A DNA stretch of 64,000 nt from Rhizobium sp. Leaf371. GTDB lineage: Bacteria > Pseudomonadota > Alphaproteobacteria > Rhizobiales > Rhizobiaceae. Made by a program: the position numbers and the translations under genes. The stretch lies in NCBI RefSeq assembly GCF_001424045.1, contig NZ_LMQB01000012.1, positions 293,637-357,636 of the forward strand, written 5' to 3'. Below the pieces are notes generated by a model that saw nothing but the letters and a program-made list of their open reading frames with translations, was not told the origin of the DNA and ran no database searches. Below, piece by piece: positions 9,115 to 19,170 of this stretch. Position 1 is the first letter of the stretch. Each line of letters opens with the position of its first letter.

Positions 9115-10520
9115 GCCGTGTCGGCATTCTGATGCGCACGACGGCCGTGCGCCTGTCGGCGCTCTATCTCGTGCTGTTTTCGCTCTGTGCCGCCTTCCTC
9201 GTCTTTTACGTCACCGGCATGTCACAGCGGCTGCTCGACCAGCAGACCAAGGATGCCGTGAGCGCCGAGGCGACGCAGATCGAGGCGATCTACGGGCGTG
9301 CCGGGGTCAACGGGCTTTTGCGGACGCTGGAGCGACGCGCGCGCCAGCCGGGGGCCGCCCTCTATGTCATCGCCGGCCCGACGGGGGAGATCCTCGCGGG
9401 CAATGTCGCCTCGCTGCAGCCGGGCCTGCTCGACAAGGAAGGCTGGACCGACGAAGCCTTCGCCTATCAGCGCTACACGGACGAAACGCGCAAGGACCGA
9501 CACGTGGCGCTCGCCCAGGTGCTCTTCCTCGACAACGGGCTGCGCGTCCTCGTCGGCCGCGACCTGCAGGAGCCGGAGAAATTCCGTGTCCTCGTCCGCC
9601 AGGCGCTGATGGTGGCGCTCGGGGTGATGGGCGTCGGCGCCCTGATCATCTGGTTTGCCATCGGCCGCAATGCCCTGAAGCGCATCGACCGCATGTCGGA
9701 TGCGAGCACGCGCATCATGGCGGGCGACCTGTCGCAGCGCCTGCCGATGAGCGGCTCTGGCGACGAGTTCGATCGCCTGTCGGAATCGCTGAACGCCATG
9801 CTCGGCCGCATCGAGAAGCTGAACGAGGGCCTGCGTCAGGTCTCCGACAACATCGCCCACGACCTGAAGACGCCGCTGACCCGCCTGCGCAACAAGGCGG
9901 AAGCGGCGCTCGCCCACAACACCTCGATCGACGGGTATCGCGGCTCGCTGGACGAGATCATCAACGAATCCGACCAGCTGATCCGCACCTTCAACGCGCT
10001 GTTGATGATCTCCCGCGTCGAGGCCGGATCTTCGGCCGCGGAGATGAGCGATGTCGATCTGTCGCAGAGCGTGGCCGACTGCGTCGAGCTTTACGAGCCG
10101 CTGGCGGACGAACATGCGCTGTCGCTGGAGGCCGAGGTCGAGCCGGGCATTTCCGTCACCGGCAACCGCGAGCTGATCGGGCAGGCGCTCGGCAACCTCA
10201 TCGACAATGCGGTCAAATATTCGGAGGGCGCGGCGGACGCGCGCATCCTCGTGCGGCTGTCGCGGCGCGAGGGCGGCGCGGTCGTGTCGGTCGCCGATTT
10301 CGGCCCCGGCGTGCCCGACGACAAGCGCGAGGTCGTGGTGCAGCGGTTCGTGCGGCTCGACCAGAGCCGGTCGAAGCCCGGAACCGGCCTCGGCCTGTCG
10401 CTGGTGGAAGCGGTCATGGAACTGCACCATGGTCGTCTCGCGCTGCGCGGCACGATGCCGGAGGCCGACGGCGCCAAGGGGCTGACGGTCGATATGATCT
10501 TTCCCCAGAGCCCGACCTGA
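9111..10520 (+). CDS. Sensor histidine kinase of the degP-linked two-component system
   Basis: A 469-residue inner-membrane kinase. Two membrane helices (about 14-35 and 163-187) bracket a periplasmic sensor domain of roughly 125 residues. A HAMP linker follows, then the HisKA phospho-acceptor His250 in NIAHDLKTPLTRL and an ATPase domain with N box (NLIDNAVKYS), G1 (DFGPGVP) and G2 (KPGTGLGLSLV). It would phosphorylate the regulator encoded directly upstream. Together with degP it looks like a Cpx-type envelope stress pair; the signal is unknown. Confidence 0.92.
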   Translation: MSRVGILMRTTAVRLSALYLVLFSLCAAFLVFYVTGMSQRLLDQQTKDAVSAEATQIEAIYGRAGVNGLLRTLERRARQPGAALYVIAGPTGEILAGNVASLQPGLLDKEGWTDEAFAYQRYTDETRKDRHVALAQVLFLDNGLRVLVGRDLQEPEKFRVLVRQALMVALGVMGVGALIIWFAIGRNALKRIDRMSDASTRIMAGDLSQRLPMSGSGDEFDRLSESLNAMLGRIEKLNEGLRQVSDNIAHDLKTPLTRLRNKAEAALAHNTSIDGYRGSLDEIINESDQLIRTFNALLMISRVEAGSSAAEMSDVDLSQSVADCVELYEPLADEHALSLEAEVEPGISVTGNRELIGQALGNLIDNAVKYSEGAADARILVRLSRREGGAVVSVADFGPGVPDDKREVVVQRFVRLDQSRSKPGTGLGLSLVEAVMELHHGRLALRGTMPEADGAKGLTVDMIFPQSPT

Positions 10521-10616
10521 AAACCCCCGTCGATCCGGCCTTGTCTCCAAACCGATGCACGAATTCGGCAGAGATGCTGTATGAGTCGTCGGAAAACGTC
10601 GTGATCGGGAGGTTTC

Positions 10617-13600
10617 ATGACATCGGGCGGTTTCAACGCGGGGCACACGACAGGGCACACGGCAAGGCACACGATGGGGCAGGAGACGCCGGCCGGGCTG
10701 GCGGCGCTGGCGACATGCGCGCTCAAGCCCATCAGCCAGACGGAGGCGCGCAGCGTCAGTGCCGATCTGAAGGCAATGACGAAGGCGGAGCCTGCGCTGC
10801 AGCCGCGTCTGGAGGCGGCCCCCGTGCTGCGGGCGTTTCTCGTCGCAGCCTTTTCCCTTTCGCCCTATCTGCGCGATATCGCGGTCGCCCATCCGGCCCT
10901 GCTTCTGCGGGTGATCGGTCAGCCGCTCGGAGCCCTCCTCGAAGACACGATTTTCGAGGCGCGCGAGAGCTGGCGCGGTGCCGAGGTCAGCGACACCCTG
11001 CTGATGGAGCGGTTGCGCAGAGCCAAGCGAACCGCAGCCTTCGCGCTCGCGCTCCACGATCTCGCGCGGTTGACGGACGCGCGCGACAGCGCACGACTGC
11101 TGAGCCGGTTCGCGTCCGCCGCCACGTCCGCCACGATCGATCATTTGTTGCTCGGCGCGCATCGCGGGGGCAAGATCCGGCTTCAGGACGAGGACCGGCC
11201 GAGTGACGGCTCGGGCGTCATCGTGCTCGGCATGGGCAAGCTCGGTGCCGACGAGCTGAACTATTCCTCCGACATCGATCTCGTCGTGTTCTACGAGCCG
11301 GAAATGCTTGGCTTTGCCGATATCCTCGACGCGTCCGACATCTTTGCGCGGCTGCTGCGCCGGCTGGTGCGGATCCTGCAGGAGCGCACGGGCGACGGCT
11401 ATGTGTTTCGCACCGACCTGCGCCTGCGGCCCGACCCCGGCGCGACGCCGCTGGCGATCCCGGTCGAGGCTGCGCTGATCTATTATGAAGGGCGCGGGCA
11501 GAACTGGGAACGGGCGGCCTATATCAAGGCGCGTCCCGTGGCCGGCGATCTGGAGGCCGGCGAGCGGTTCCTGAAGGCGCTGCGGCCCTTCGTCTTCCGA
11601 AAGTATCTCGACTACGCCGCCATTGCCGACATCCACTCCATCAAGCGGCAGATCCATGCGCATAAGGGGCATGGCGAGATCGCGGTGAAGGGGCACAATG
11701 TCAAGCTCGGCCGCGGCGGCATCCGCGAGATCGAATTCTTCGTGCAGACCCAGCAGCTGATCGCAGGCGGGCGCTCCGCCGCCCTGCGCGGACGCGAGAC
11801 GGAGACGATGCTGGCGGCGCTCGCCGAGGCCGGCTGGATCGACGGGCGCACGCGGGACGAGCTGACGCAGGCCTACTGGTTCCTGCGCGATGTCGAGCAC
11901 CGTATCCAGATGGTCCGCGACGAGCAGAGCCACACGCTGCCGACGACGGAGGCCGAGCTGAAGCGCATCGCGCTGATGGCCGGTTTTGCCGACACGAAGG
12001 CGTTCGGCGAGGCGCTGTCACGGGCCATGCGCACGGTGGAGCGGCGCTATATCCAGCTGTTCGAGCGCGAGGCCGAATTGTCCTCGGACCTCGGCAACCT
12101 CGTCTTTACCGGACAGAAGGACGACCCCGACACGCTGGAAACCATTCGCGGCCTCGGTTTCGAGCGGCCGCAGGACATCGCCCGCGTGATGCGCACCTGG
12201 CACAATGGCCGTTACCGGGCGACGCAATCCGTCGAGGCGCGCGAGCGGCTGACGGAGCTCACCCCCCGGCTGTTGAAAGTCTTCGGCGAGAGCCGGCGGG
12301 CCGACGAGGCACTGCTGCGCTTCGATGGCTTCCTCGCCAAGCTGCCGGCCGGCATCCAGCTGTTCTCGCTGCTCGGCAACAATCCCGCGCTGCTCTCGCT
12401 CATCGTCACCATCATGTCGGCAGCGCCCCGGCTGGCCGACATCATCGCGGCCAAGCCCCATGTCTTCGACGGCATGCTCGACCGGCGGGTGCTCAACGAA
12501 ATGCCCGAGCGGGACGATCTGGCCGGCCGGCTGGACGACTTTCTCTCCACGGCGCGCCATTACGAGGATCGGCTCGACCGGCTGCGCATCTTCGCATCCG
12601 AACAGCGTTTCCTGATCGGAATCCGGCTTCTGACCGGGGTCATCGACGGTTCCAGGACGGGCAGGGCCCTGACCGACCTTGCCGAGATCGTCGTTGCCGC
12701 CACCTTCAAGGCTGTCCGACATGAGATTGCCGAGGCGCATGGCGAGATCGCCGGCAGCCGGGTCGCGCTCGTGGCGATGGGCAAGGCCGGCAGCCGCGAA
12801 CTGACGGCGGGCTCCGACATCGACCTGATCCTCATCTACGACCATGATGGCGATGCGGCGGATTCGGACGGGCCGCGCCCGCTGGACGCTGCGCGCTACC
12901 ACGCCCGCCTGACGCAGAGGCTGATCGCCGCTCTCTCGGCGCCGACGGCCGAGGGCGTGCTCTACGAGGTGGACATGCGCTTGCGCCCGTCCGGCAACAA
13001 GGGGCCTGTCGCCACCCGTCTGCCGGCTTTCGTCAAGTATCAGCGTGAGGACGCCTGGACCTGGGAGCACATGGCGCTGACCCGTGCCCGCCCGATCGCC
13101 GGCGATCCGGACATGATGAGCACGACGGCCGATGCGATCCAGGCCGTGATCCGGGAGCCGAGCGACGCGGCGGTGGTGCGAAAGGATGTGCGCGAGATGC
13201 GCGTCCTCGTCGAAGCGGAGAAGCCGCCGGAGAATGCGTGGGACCTGAAACTCATCCCCGGCGGTCTCGTGGATATCGAGTTTTCGGCGCAGGCCATGTT
13301 TCTCCTCGCCTCGGCGCAGGGGCAGGCTTTGCCGGTCTGCGGCCTGCCGACGATGGAGGTGCTGGAACAGCTCGGCCCGGGCTTCCTGGCACCTCCGGAT
13401 CTTGCGCTGCTGACGCAGGCGCTCGCCCTGATGACGGAGCTGTCGCAGATCATCCGCCTCTGCATCGACGGGCCGTTCGATCCGCAACAGGCGCCGGCCG
13501 GGCTGGTCGAGCGGCTGTGCCGGGCCGGCGACGCGCCCGACATCAAGGTGCTGGAGAGCGAACTGCGGCGACTGACAAAGGCCGTGCGCCGCATTTTTCT

Positions 13601-13619
13601 CGCGCTCGTGAGCGGTTGA
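10617..13619 (+). CDS. glnE: Bifunctional glutamine synthetase adenylyltransferase/deadenylase GlnE
   Basis: A 1000-residue enzyme that switches glutamine synthetase off by adenylylation and on by phosphorolytic deadenylation, controlled by PII and glutamine. Two nucleotidyltransferase domains are clear: the deadenylase with GMGKLGADELNYSSDIDLV near residue 202 and the adenylyltransferase with AMGKAGSRELTAGSDIDLI near residue 720. The 10617 start follows a strong GGGAGG five bases upstream. Three 12-bp tandem repeats (10641-10676) give the N-terminus a Gly/Arg-His-Thr-X repeat not needed for function. Length otherwise matches the alphaproteobacterial family. Confidence 0.96.
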   Translation: MTSGGFNAGHTTGHTARHTMGQETPAGLAALATCALKPISQTEARSVSADLKAMTKAEPALQPRLEAAPVLRAFLVAAFSLSPYLRDIAVAHPALLLRVIGQPLGALLEDTIFEARESWRGAEVSDTLLMERLRRAKRTAAFALALHDLARLTDARDSARLLSRFASAATSATIDHLLLGAHRGGKIRLQDEDRPSDGSGVIVLGMGKLGADELNYSSDIDLVVFYEPEMLGFADILDASDIFARLLRRLVRILQERTGDGYVFRTDLRLRPDPGATPLAIPVEAALIYYEGRGQNWERAAYIKARPVAGDLEAGERFLKALRPFVFRKYLDYAAIADIHSIKRQIHAHKGHGEIAVKGHNVKLGRGGIREIEFFVQTQQLIAGGRSAALRGRETETMLAALAEAGWIDGRTRDELTQAYWFLRDVEHRIQMVRDEQSHTLPTTEAELKRIALMAGFADTKAFGEALSRAMRTVERRYIQLFEREAELSSDLGNLVFTGQKDDPDTLETIRGLGFERPQDIARVMRTWHNGRYRATQSVEARERLTELTPRLLKVFGESRRADEALLRFDGFLAKLPAGIQLFSLLGNNPALLSLIVTIMSAAPRLADIIAAKPHVFDGMLDRRVLNEMPERDDLAGRLDDFLSTARHYEDRLDRLRIFASEQRFLIGIRLLTGVIDGSRTGRALTDLAEIVVAATFKAVRHEIAEAHGEIAGSRVALVAMGKAGSRELTAGSDIDLILIYDHDGDAADSDGPRPLDAARYHARLTQRLIAALSAPTAEGVLYEVDMRLRPSGNKGPVATRLPAFVKYQREDAWTWEHMALTRARPIAGDPDMMSTTADAIQAVIREPSDAAVVRKDVREMRVLVEAEKPPENAWDLKLIPGGLVDIEFSAQAMFLLASAQGQALPVCGLPTMEVLEQLGPGFLAPPDLALLTQALALMTELSQIIRLCIDGPFDPQQAPAGLVERLCRAGDAPDIKVLESELRRLTKAVRRIFLALVSG

Positions 13620-13667
13620 ACCCCAGCCGGAGACATCTTAGCCGGAGCTATCCTAGACAGAGCCGTC

Positions 13668-15986
13668 CTAGACAGAATCCGGGATACGCACCGAGATGAT
13701 CGTGCCGACGTTCTCGGCCGAATGGATCTTCATGCGGCCGCCATGCAGGGTGGTCAGCGAGCGGGAGATGGCGAGCCCAAGGCCCGAGCCGCCCTTGCTC
13801 TTGGCATACTGGCTCTGCACCTGCTCGAACGGCAGGCCGATCTTGCGCATCGCCGAGCGCGGGATGCCGATGCCGGTATCGGCGATGGTCAGCATGACCG
13901 CGCCGGAAACCTTGCGGGCCCGCAGCGAGATGCGCCCGCCGTCATTGGTGAACTTCACGGCATTCGACAGGAGGTTGAGCAGAACCTGCTTCATCGCCCG
14001 GCGGTCCGCGACCATGGTCAGGCCCGAAGACACCTGATGCATGACGCTGATGTTCTTCTGCGTGGCCGGCACGGTGGTCAGCCGCAGCGTTTCCTCGATC
14101 AGCGGTGCGAGATCGATCCGCTCGCGGTCGATCCGCATCTGCCCGGCCTCGATCTTCGACATGTCGAGAATATCGTTGATGACGTTGAGGAGATGCTTAC
14201 CGCTGTCGTGGATATCGAGCGCATACTCGCCGTATTTGTCGGAGCCGAGCGGGCCGAACATGCGGTTCTTGAGGATTTCCGAGAAGCCGAGGATCGCGTT
14301 CAGCGGCGTCCGCAGCTCGTGCGACATGTTGGCGAGGAACTCGGATTTCGCCCGGTTGGCCGCTTCCGCGCGCTGCTTTTCGGCAAGGTAGTTGGCGTTG
14401 GCGATCGACAGTTCCGACTTCTGATGTTCGAGCGTCATGCGCGAGGTCGAGAGATCGCCGATGGTCGCCATCAGCCGGCGCTCGGACTCGCGCAGGCGCA
14501 CTTGGTGGCGCTTCAGAAGCGTGATGTCGGTGCCGACGGACACGAGACCGCCATCGCGCGTGCGGCGATCGTTGATCTGCAGCCAGCGCTGGTCGGCCAG
14601 CTGGACCTCCGAGGTCGAGGAATGATTGGAGCGATCCGGATCGGCGATGCGTCGTTCGATGATCGGGCGGGCCGAGGCGGCATTGACGGCCGAGCGCTCG
14701 GTGCCGGGCACGAGCACGGTATCGGGAAGCTGGTAGGCCTGCTGGTAATGCGTGTTGCACATCACGAGACGGTCGTTCTTGTCCCAGAGCACGAAGGCTT
14801 CCGAGGTACACTCGATGGCGTCGGCCAGCCGCTGGTCGGCTTCGGCATAGCGCTGGGCGAGGCGGTGCTGCTCGGTCACGTCCATGGCGATGCCGATGAG
14901 GTGCACGCGGTCGCCGCTGGTGCGGATTACCTGCGCGCGGGCGCGCAGCCAGACATAATGTCCGTCGGCATGGCGCATGCGGAACACGTGGTCGATGTGG
15001 CGGATGTCGCCGCGGGCGATCGAGCGGGCAACCTTGTAGAGGCCGGTATCGTCGGGATGCATCAGCCGGGCGGCATCGCCGAAGGAGAGCACGCTGCCCT
15101 GCGGCGTCATGCCCAGCATCTCGTACATGGAGCGTGACCAGAAAAGCCGCCGGTTCGGCATGTCGAAATCCCACAGCCCGCACCGGCCGCGCGACAGCGC
15201 GGTTTCGACGCGCAGGTTGGATTCGGCAAAGATCTGGTCGGCGTCGCGCGCGCGCTTGGCCTGGATGTAATAGGCATAGAGCACGACGAGCAGGATGGCC
15301 GAAATGCCGGCAAACAGCGTGACGTTGAGCGAGACCTCGTCGCGCCAGAGCCGGTCCATATGCGCGAGCGGCGTTGCCACCATCAGCGTGCCGGCCTTGT
15401 CGCCCACCTGCATCAGTGCGACGACATATTCGCTACCGCCAATGAAGGCGTTCATGACCGTCGAGCGTTCGCCGAAATACTGGAAGGCGGCGATTTCCGG
15501 CGAGATCGCCGACAGCGCGCGTCCGGTAAAGGCCTTGCCCTCCGACGAGGAGGCGAAGATGCGGCCGTCATTGCGAACGCCGAGCGCGAAAGCGCCGGGG
15601 GCGAGCATGTCGGGCGTGAGAAGATCGTTGAGCGCCTGTTCCACCGGCGCGCGCTGCGCCTGATCGAAGAGGAGGTGCGCCTGCGGGGCGAGGATCGCTT
15701 CGGCTGCGGTGGCCGCCATGACCGTCGTCTGGCGGGCGCTGTTTTCCATCCGGGCATATTCGTTGACGATGCCGCTGATGCGGGAGATGGCGACCACGAT
15801 GAGGAACGCCGTGATCAGCACGGGAATGGAGCGCTTCAGCAGCGGCTCCGCCTTGTTGAGCCGGATCGAGGCCGGCGCGGCCAGACCGCGCACATGCCGC
15901 AGGAAAGCCTGTTCAAGGCTCGCAAGGCCCGGGAATCGTGGGCGCAGCCCATCCCCGGCCGCGCGCATCTGTTGCGCTTCCGCCAT
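13668..15986 (-). CDS. pleC: Cell-cycle sensor kinase/phosphatase PleC
   Basis: A 772-residue membrane kinase that acts on DivK-type response regulators to set polarity and CtrA activity. Two helices (about 50-70 and 215-235) frame a periplasmic region. Two PAS domains follow (around 285-375 and 400-495), then HisKA with His556 in ANMSHELRTPLNAILGF and the PleC/DivJ-typical FGPLGSDKYGEYALDIH, then an ATPase domain (DTGIGIP, KGGSGLGLAI). ATG at 15986 is preferred; the frame stays open to a TTG at 16046 without a ribosome binding site. Downstream of glnE as in S. meliloti, but convergent with it. A CtrA-like box lies about 100 bp upstream. Confidence 0.88.
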   Translation of the reverse strand: MAEAQQMRAAGDGLRPRFPGLASLEQAFLRHVRGLAAPASIRLNKAEPLLKRSIPVLITAFLIVVAISRISGIVNEYARMENSARQTTVMAATAAEAILAPQAHLLFDQAQRAPVEQALNDLLTPDMLAPGAFALGVRNDGRIFASSSEGKAFTGRALSAISPEIAAFQYFGERSTVMNAFIGGSEYVVALMQVGDKAGTLMVATPLAHMDRLWRDEVSLNVTLFAGISAILLVVLYAYYIQAKRARDADQIFAESNLRVETALSRGRCGLWDFDMPNRRLFWSRSMYEMLGMTPQGSVLSFGDAARLMHPDDTGLYKVARSIARGDIRHIDHVFRMRHADGHYVWLRARAQVIRTSGDRVHLIGIAMDVTEQHRLAQRYAEADQRLADAIECTSEAFVLWDKNDRLVMCNTHYQQAYQLPDTVLVPGTERSAVNAASARPIIERRIADPDRSNHSSTSEVQLADQRWLQINDRRTRDGGLVSVGTDITLLKRHQVRLRESERRLMATIGDLSTSRMTLEHQKSELSIANANYLAEKQRAEAANRAKSEFLANMSHELRTPLNAILGFSEILKNRMFGPLGSDKYGEYALDIHDSGKHLLNVINDILDMSKIEAGQMRIDRERIDLAPLIEETLRLTTVPATQKNISVMHQVSSGLTMVADRRAMKQVLLNLLSNAVKFTNDGGRISLRARKVSGAVMLTIADTGIGIPRSAMRKIGLPFEQVQSQYAKSKGGSGLGLAISRSLTTLHGGRMKIHSAENVGTIISVRIPDSV

Positions 15987-16082
15987 CTTCGTCAAATCTT
16001 TGAACCTCGTTTGATTCGACGCGCCGCTCGCCCGAATCTGGCTCAATGAATCAATTCGGATTCTTCTTGTCCAGCGAAAAGG

Positions 16083-16098
16083 CTAACGAGAGGTTAAC
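16083..16098 (-). promoter_or_regulatory. CtrA-like box upstream of pleC
   Basis: CTAA-N7-TTAAC on the plus strand, one mismatch from the TTAA-N7-TTAA core bound by the cell-cycle regulator CtrA. It lies about 100 bp before the pleC start. Closely similar sites precede pepN and slt. Assigned by motif only. Confidence 0.35.
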
Positions 16099-16201
16099 CA
16101 GTTCTCACCGGTACGAATTCGCAGCTTGCCGCGCCGCGAATCCGGTTTTTCCGGTAAGCCGTTGAAAAGAATCAGGCATTGGACGCGCCCGATCCGGAAC
16201 G

Positions 16202-18850
16202 TCAGCCGTTTAGGGTGCGCTCGACGATGTCGCTGACATCGGGCGAAAGCTTCGCGCCAGCTGCGATCTCACCGAGCGCCGCACGGGCCTGTTCGGCCCG
16301 TCCGGCCTCGAGCGAACGCCAGGAGCGCATCGCGGTGAGAATGCGCGCGGCGAGCTGCGGGTTGCGCGGATCGATCTCCAGGATCTGGCGGGCGAGGAAC
16401 CGGAAACCCTTGCCGTCCGCCCGGTTGAAGCCGGTCGGATTGGAGAAGGCGAAGGTGCCGACGAGCGCGCGGACGCGGTTCGGGTTGAGACCGTTGAAGA
16501 GCGGATGCGTCATCAGCGCCTCGACGCGCTCCAGCGTCGCGGCGCCGGGAATGGTCGCCTGGACGGTGAACCACTTGTCGAGAACGAGCGCATTGTCCGC
16601 GAAACGCGTCTGGAAGCTCTCGAGCGCCTGGGCGGCGTCCGGCGTATCCGGGAAGCGGTGCACGAGGATGGTCAGCGCCTGGACGAGATCGGTCATGTTG
16701 TCGGCGGCGGCGAAGGCCTCGACGGCTCTGGCCGGGATGTTTTCGGCGAGCACGAGGTAGGACAGGGCGCCATTGCGCAAGGCGCGGCGACCGGCGCTCG
16801 CGGCATCCGGAGAGAATGCTTCCGACGAGCCCATGGTGTCGAACAGGCGGGCGAACGTCTCCCGCGCAGAAACCGCAATGGCCGTCATGATCTCGCGCCG
16901 GGCGGCGAAGATGGCGTCCGGGTTGTTGTCACGGCCGATCTCCCGCGCAATATCCGACTCGCTCGGCAGGGCCAGCGCCTGGGCGCGGAAGGCCGGCTCC
17001 AGCGCGTCGTCCGAAACCGTCGCCATCAGCGCGTCGATGAGCGACGCGTCGCACACGACCGGCGTGCCGGCGCGGACGCTGGCGGTCGCGGCCACCAGCG
17101 CGTCGAGCGCCATGTCGTTCAGCGCCTGCCAGCGCGAGAAAAGATCCGTCTCGAACCGGGCGATATGGGCGCGGTCGGCCAGCGATTTTTCGAAATGCAG
17201 GTTGATCGGGGCGGAGAAGCCGCGATTGAGCGAGACGACCGGCCGCGAAGCGATGCCCTCGAACGTCACGGTCTGGCTGCGCTCGACGAGATGCAGCACG
17301 TCGCCGGTGACCTCGGCGCCGGTCACGCCCGACGGCTGCGCGATCGTGCCGTCTTCCGAGATCAGCGCGAAGCGAAGCGGGATGTGCATCGGCTGCTTCG
17401 TGCTCTGGCCGGGCGTCGGCGGCACGGTCTGCTCCAGCGCCAGCGTGAAGGTCTGCCGGTTCGCGTCGAAGGTGCCCGATGCGCTGACGAGCGGTGTGCC
17501 TGCCTGGTGGTACCAGAGTGCGAATTGCGCGAGATCGCGACCGCTCGCATCCTCGAAGCAGCGCACGAAATCCTCGATGGTCACGGCCTGCCCGTCATGG
17601 CGCTCGAAATAGAGGTCCATGCCGGCCTTGAACAGATCGGGCCCGAGCAGGGTCGCGATCATGCCGGTGACTTCCGAGCCCTTTTCGTAGACGGTCGTCG
17701 TGTAGAAATTGTTGATCTCGCGAAAGTGCGTCGGCCGGACCGGATGCGCCAGCGGGCCGCCGTCTTCCGGGAACTGCTCGGCCTTCAGATGACGGACTTC
17801 CGCGATGCGCTTGACGGCGCGCGACCGCTGGTCGGCGGAAAACTGGTGGTCGCGATAGACCGTCAGGCCTTCCTTCAGGCACAGCTGGAACCAGTCGCGG
17901 CAGGTGATGCGGTTGCCGGTCCAGTTGTGAAAATATTCGTGCGCGATGATCGCCTCGATATTGGCGTAGTCCTGGTCGGTGGCGGTTTCCGGATCGGCCA
18001 GCACGTATTTGTCGTTGAAGACGTTGAGCCCCTTGTTCTCCATGGCGCCCATGTTGAAATCGGACACGGCGACGATCATGAAGATGTCGAGATCGTATTC
18101 GCGGCCGAACGCCTCTTCGTCCCAGCGCATGGAGCGCTTCAGTGCGTCCATGGCGTAGGCCGCGCGCGGCTCCTTGCCGTGCTCGACATAGATCTTCAGA
18201 ACGACCTCGCGGCCGGACAGGGTGGTGAAGCTGTCCTCGATGACGCCGAGATCGCCGGCGACCAGCGCGAAGAGGTAGCTGGGCTTGGGATGCGGATCGA
18301 ACCAGGCGGCGAAATGCCGCCCGTCGCCCATGCCCGCACCGCCGAGGAAATTCCCGTTCGAGAGCAGCAGCGGCACCGTCGCCTTGTCGGCGATGATGTT
18401 GACCGTGTAGACGGCGAGAACGTCGGGCCTGTCGGGGAAGAAGGTGATGCGGCGGAAACCCTCGGCCTCGCACTGCGTGCAGTAGACGTCGTTCGTCCGG
18501 TAGAGGCCCATCAGCTTGGTGTTGGTCTGAGGCGAAAGCTCTGTCGTGACGGTGATTTCGAACGGCGCGCTTTCCGGCAGACCGCGAATGGTCAGCGTCG
18601 CCGCGGTCTCGGTGTAGTCTTTTGCGGCGATCGGCTCCTGATCGAGCGCCAGCCCGGTCATCTTCAGCTCGTCGCCATCCAGCACCAGCGGACGATCGGC
18701 AGCAACGCCTTCGCGGCGATGGAAGATCAGCCGGGCTTCGACCTTGGTTTCCAGCGGATCCAGTTCGAATGTCAGATCGACGCGCTCGAGCACGAAATCC
18801 GTCGGTTGATAATCTTCGAGGTGGATAATCTGGCCCGTGTCCGTCCGCAT
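16202..18850 (-). CDS. pepN: Aminopeptidase N (M1 family)
   Basis: An 882-residue zinc metallopeptidase that removes N-terminal residues from peptides in the cytoplasm. The M1 exopeptidase motif GAMENKG and the zinc site HEYFHNW (HEXXH) with the downstream Glu in LKEGLTVYRD are all present; the alpha-helical PepN C-terminal domain ends at the stop. ATG 18850 (MRTDTGQ) was chosen because GGGAG lies nine bases upstream; the frame stays open to a TTG at 18892 without such a signal. Monocistronic, minus strand, with a CtrA-like box about 95 bp upstream. Confidence 0.95.
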   Translation of the reverse strand: MRTDTGQIIHLEDYQPTDFVLERVDLTFELDPLETKVEARLIFHRREGVAADRPLVLDGDELKMTGLALDQEPIAAKDYTETAATLTIRGLPESAPFEITVTTELSPQTNTKLMGLYRTNDVYCTQCEAEGFRRITFFPDRPDVLAVYTVNIIADKATVPLLLSNGNFLGGAGMGDGRHFAAWFDPHPKPSYLFALVAGDLGVIEDSFTTLSGREVVLKIYVEHGKEPRAAYAMDALKRSMRWDEEAFGREYDLDIFMIVAVSDFNMGAMENKGLNVFNDKYVLADPETATDQDYANIEAIIAHEYFHNWTGNRITCRDWFQLCLKEGLTVYRDHQFSADQRSRAVKRIAEVRHLKAEQFPEDGGPLAHPVRPTHFREINNFYTTTVYEKGSEVTGMIATLLGPDLFKAGMDLYFERHDGQAVTIEDFVRCFEDASGRDLAQFALWYHQAGTPLVSASGTFDANRQTFTLALEQTVPPTPGQSTKQPMHIPLRFALISEDGTIAQPSGVTGAEVTGDVLHLVERSQTVTFEGIASRPVVSLNRGFSAPINLHFEKSLADRAHIARFETDLFSRWQALNDMALDALVAATASVRAGTPVVCDASLIDALMATVSDDALEPAFRAQALALPSESDIAREIGRDNNPDAIFAARREIMTAIAVSARETFARLFDTMGSSEAFSPDAASAGRRALRNGALSYLVLAENIPARAVEAFAAADNMTDLVQALTILVHRFPDTPDAAQALESFQTRFADNALVLDKWFTVQATIPGAATLERVEALMTHPLFNGLNPNRVRALVGTFAFSNPTGFNRADGKGFRFLARQILEIDPRNPQLAARILTAMRSWRSLEAGRAEQARAALGEIAAGAKLSPDVSDIVERTLNG

Positions 18851-19170
18851 GTTTCGTTTTGCTCCCGAGGCAGCCTGAGAAGCCGCTCGCAAGGGTGCGA
18901 GGGCCAGTGCCGATCAAAGACCTGAACAATTACGCGTTTCGGCCTAACAAGATTTTAAGCAATAAGCCATTTTCAGGCGGACATCATCCTTTTCGAATCA
19001 CTATTTCTTAGGTGCCCCGCGCCGGGGGGCCGCACGCTGCACGATCGCGCGCGGATATCTGCAACTTTCCGCCCAAGGCGATTCCGGTTTGCGGATTTAT
19101 GCAGTAGGCTTGCGATTCTCCGCGCCGCCTCAGGCTCCCTTTCCCTTCTCGTGCATGCAGGACCGATCTT
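18851..19170. other. Divergent intergenic region pepN / EamA transporter
   Basis: About 320 bp between two divergent genes. I see the CtrA-like site at 18944-18959 on the pepN side and no gene. The stretch near the transporter start is rich in short C/T tracts (CTCCCTTTCCCTTCTC), with no clear ribosome binding site. Confidence 0.5.
18944..18959 (-). promoter_or_regulatory. CtrA-like box upstream of pepN
   Basis: CTAA-N7-TTAAG on the plus strand, the same form as the site upstream of slt (52765-52780) and nearly that upstream of pleC. About 95 bp before the pepN start. Motif-based inference only. Confidence 0.3.

Noticed and set aside
9222-11933. Very long minus-strand open frame (over 900 codons) opposite the kinase and glnE
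   Set aside because: It is antisense to two clearly identified genes, and its translation is Arg/Gly/His-rich with no family motif: a high-GC codon shadow.
16505-18925. Plus-strand open frame of about 800 codons opposite pepN
   Set aside because: Mirror of pepN codons; PepN has all its catalytic motifs and a proper ribosome binding site.
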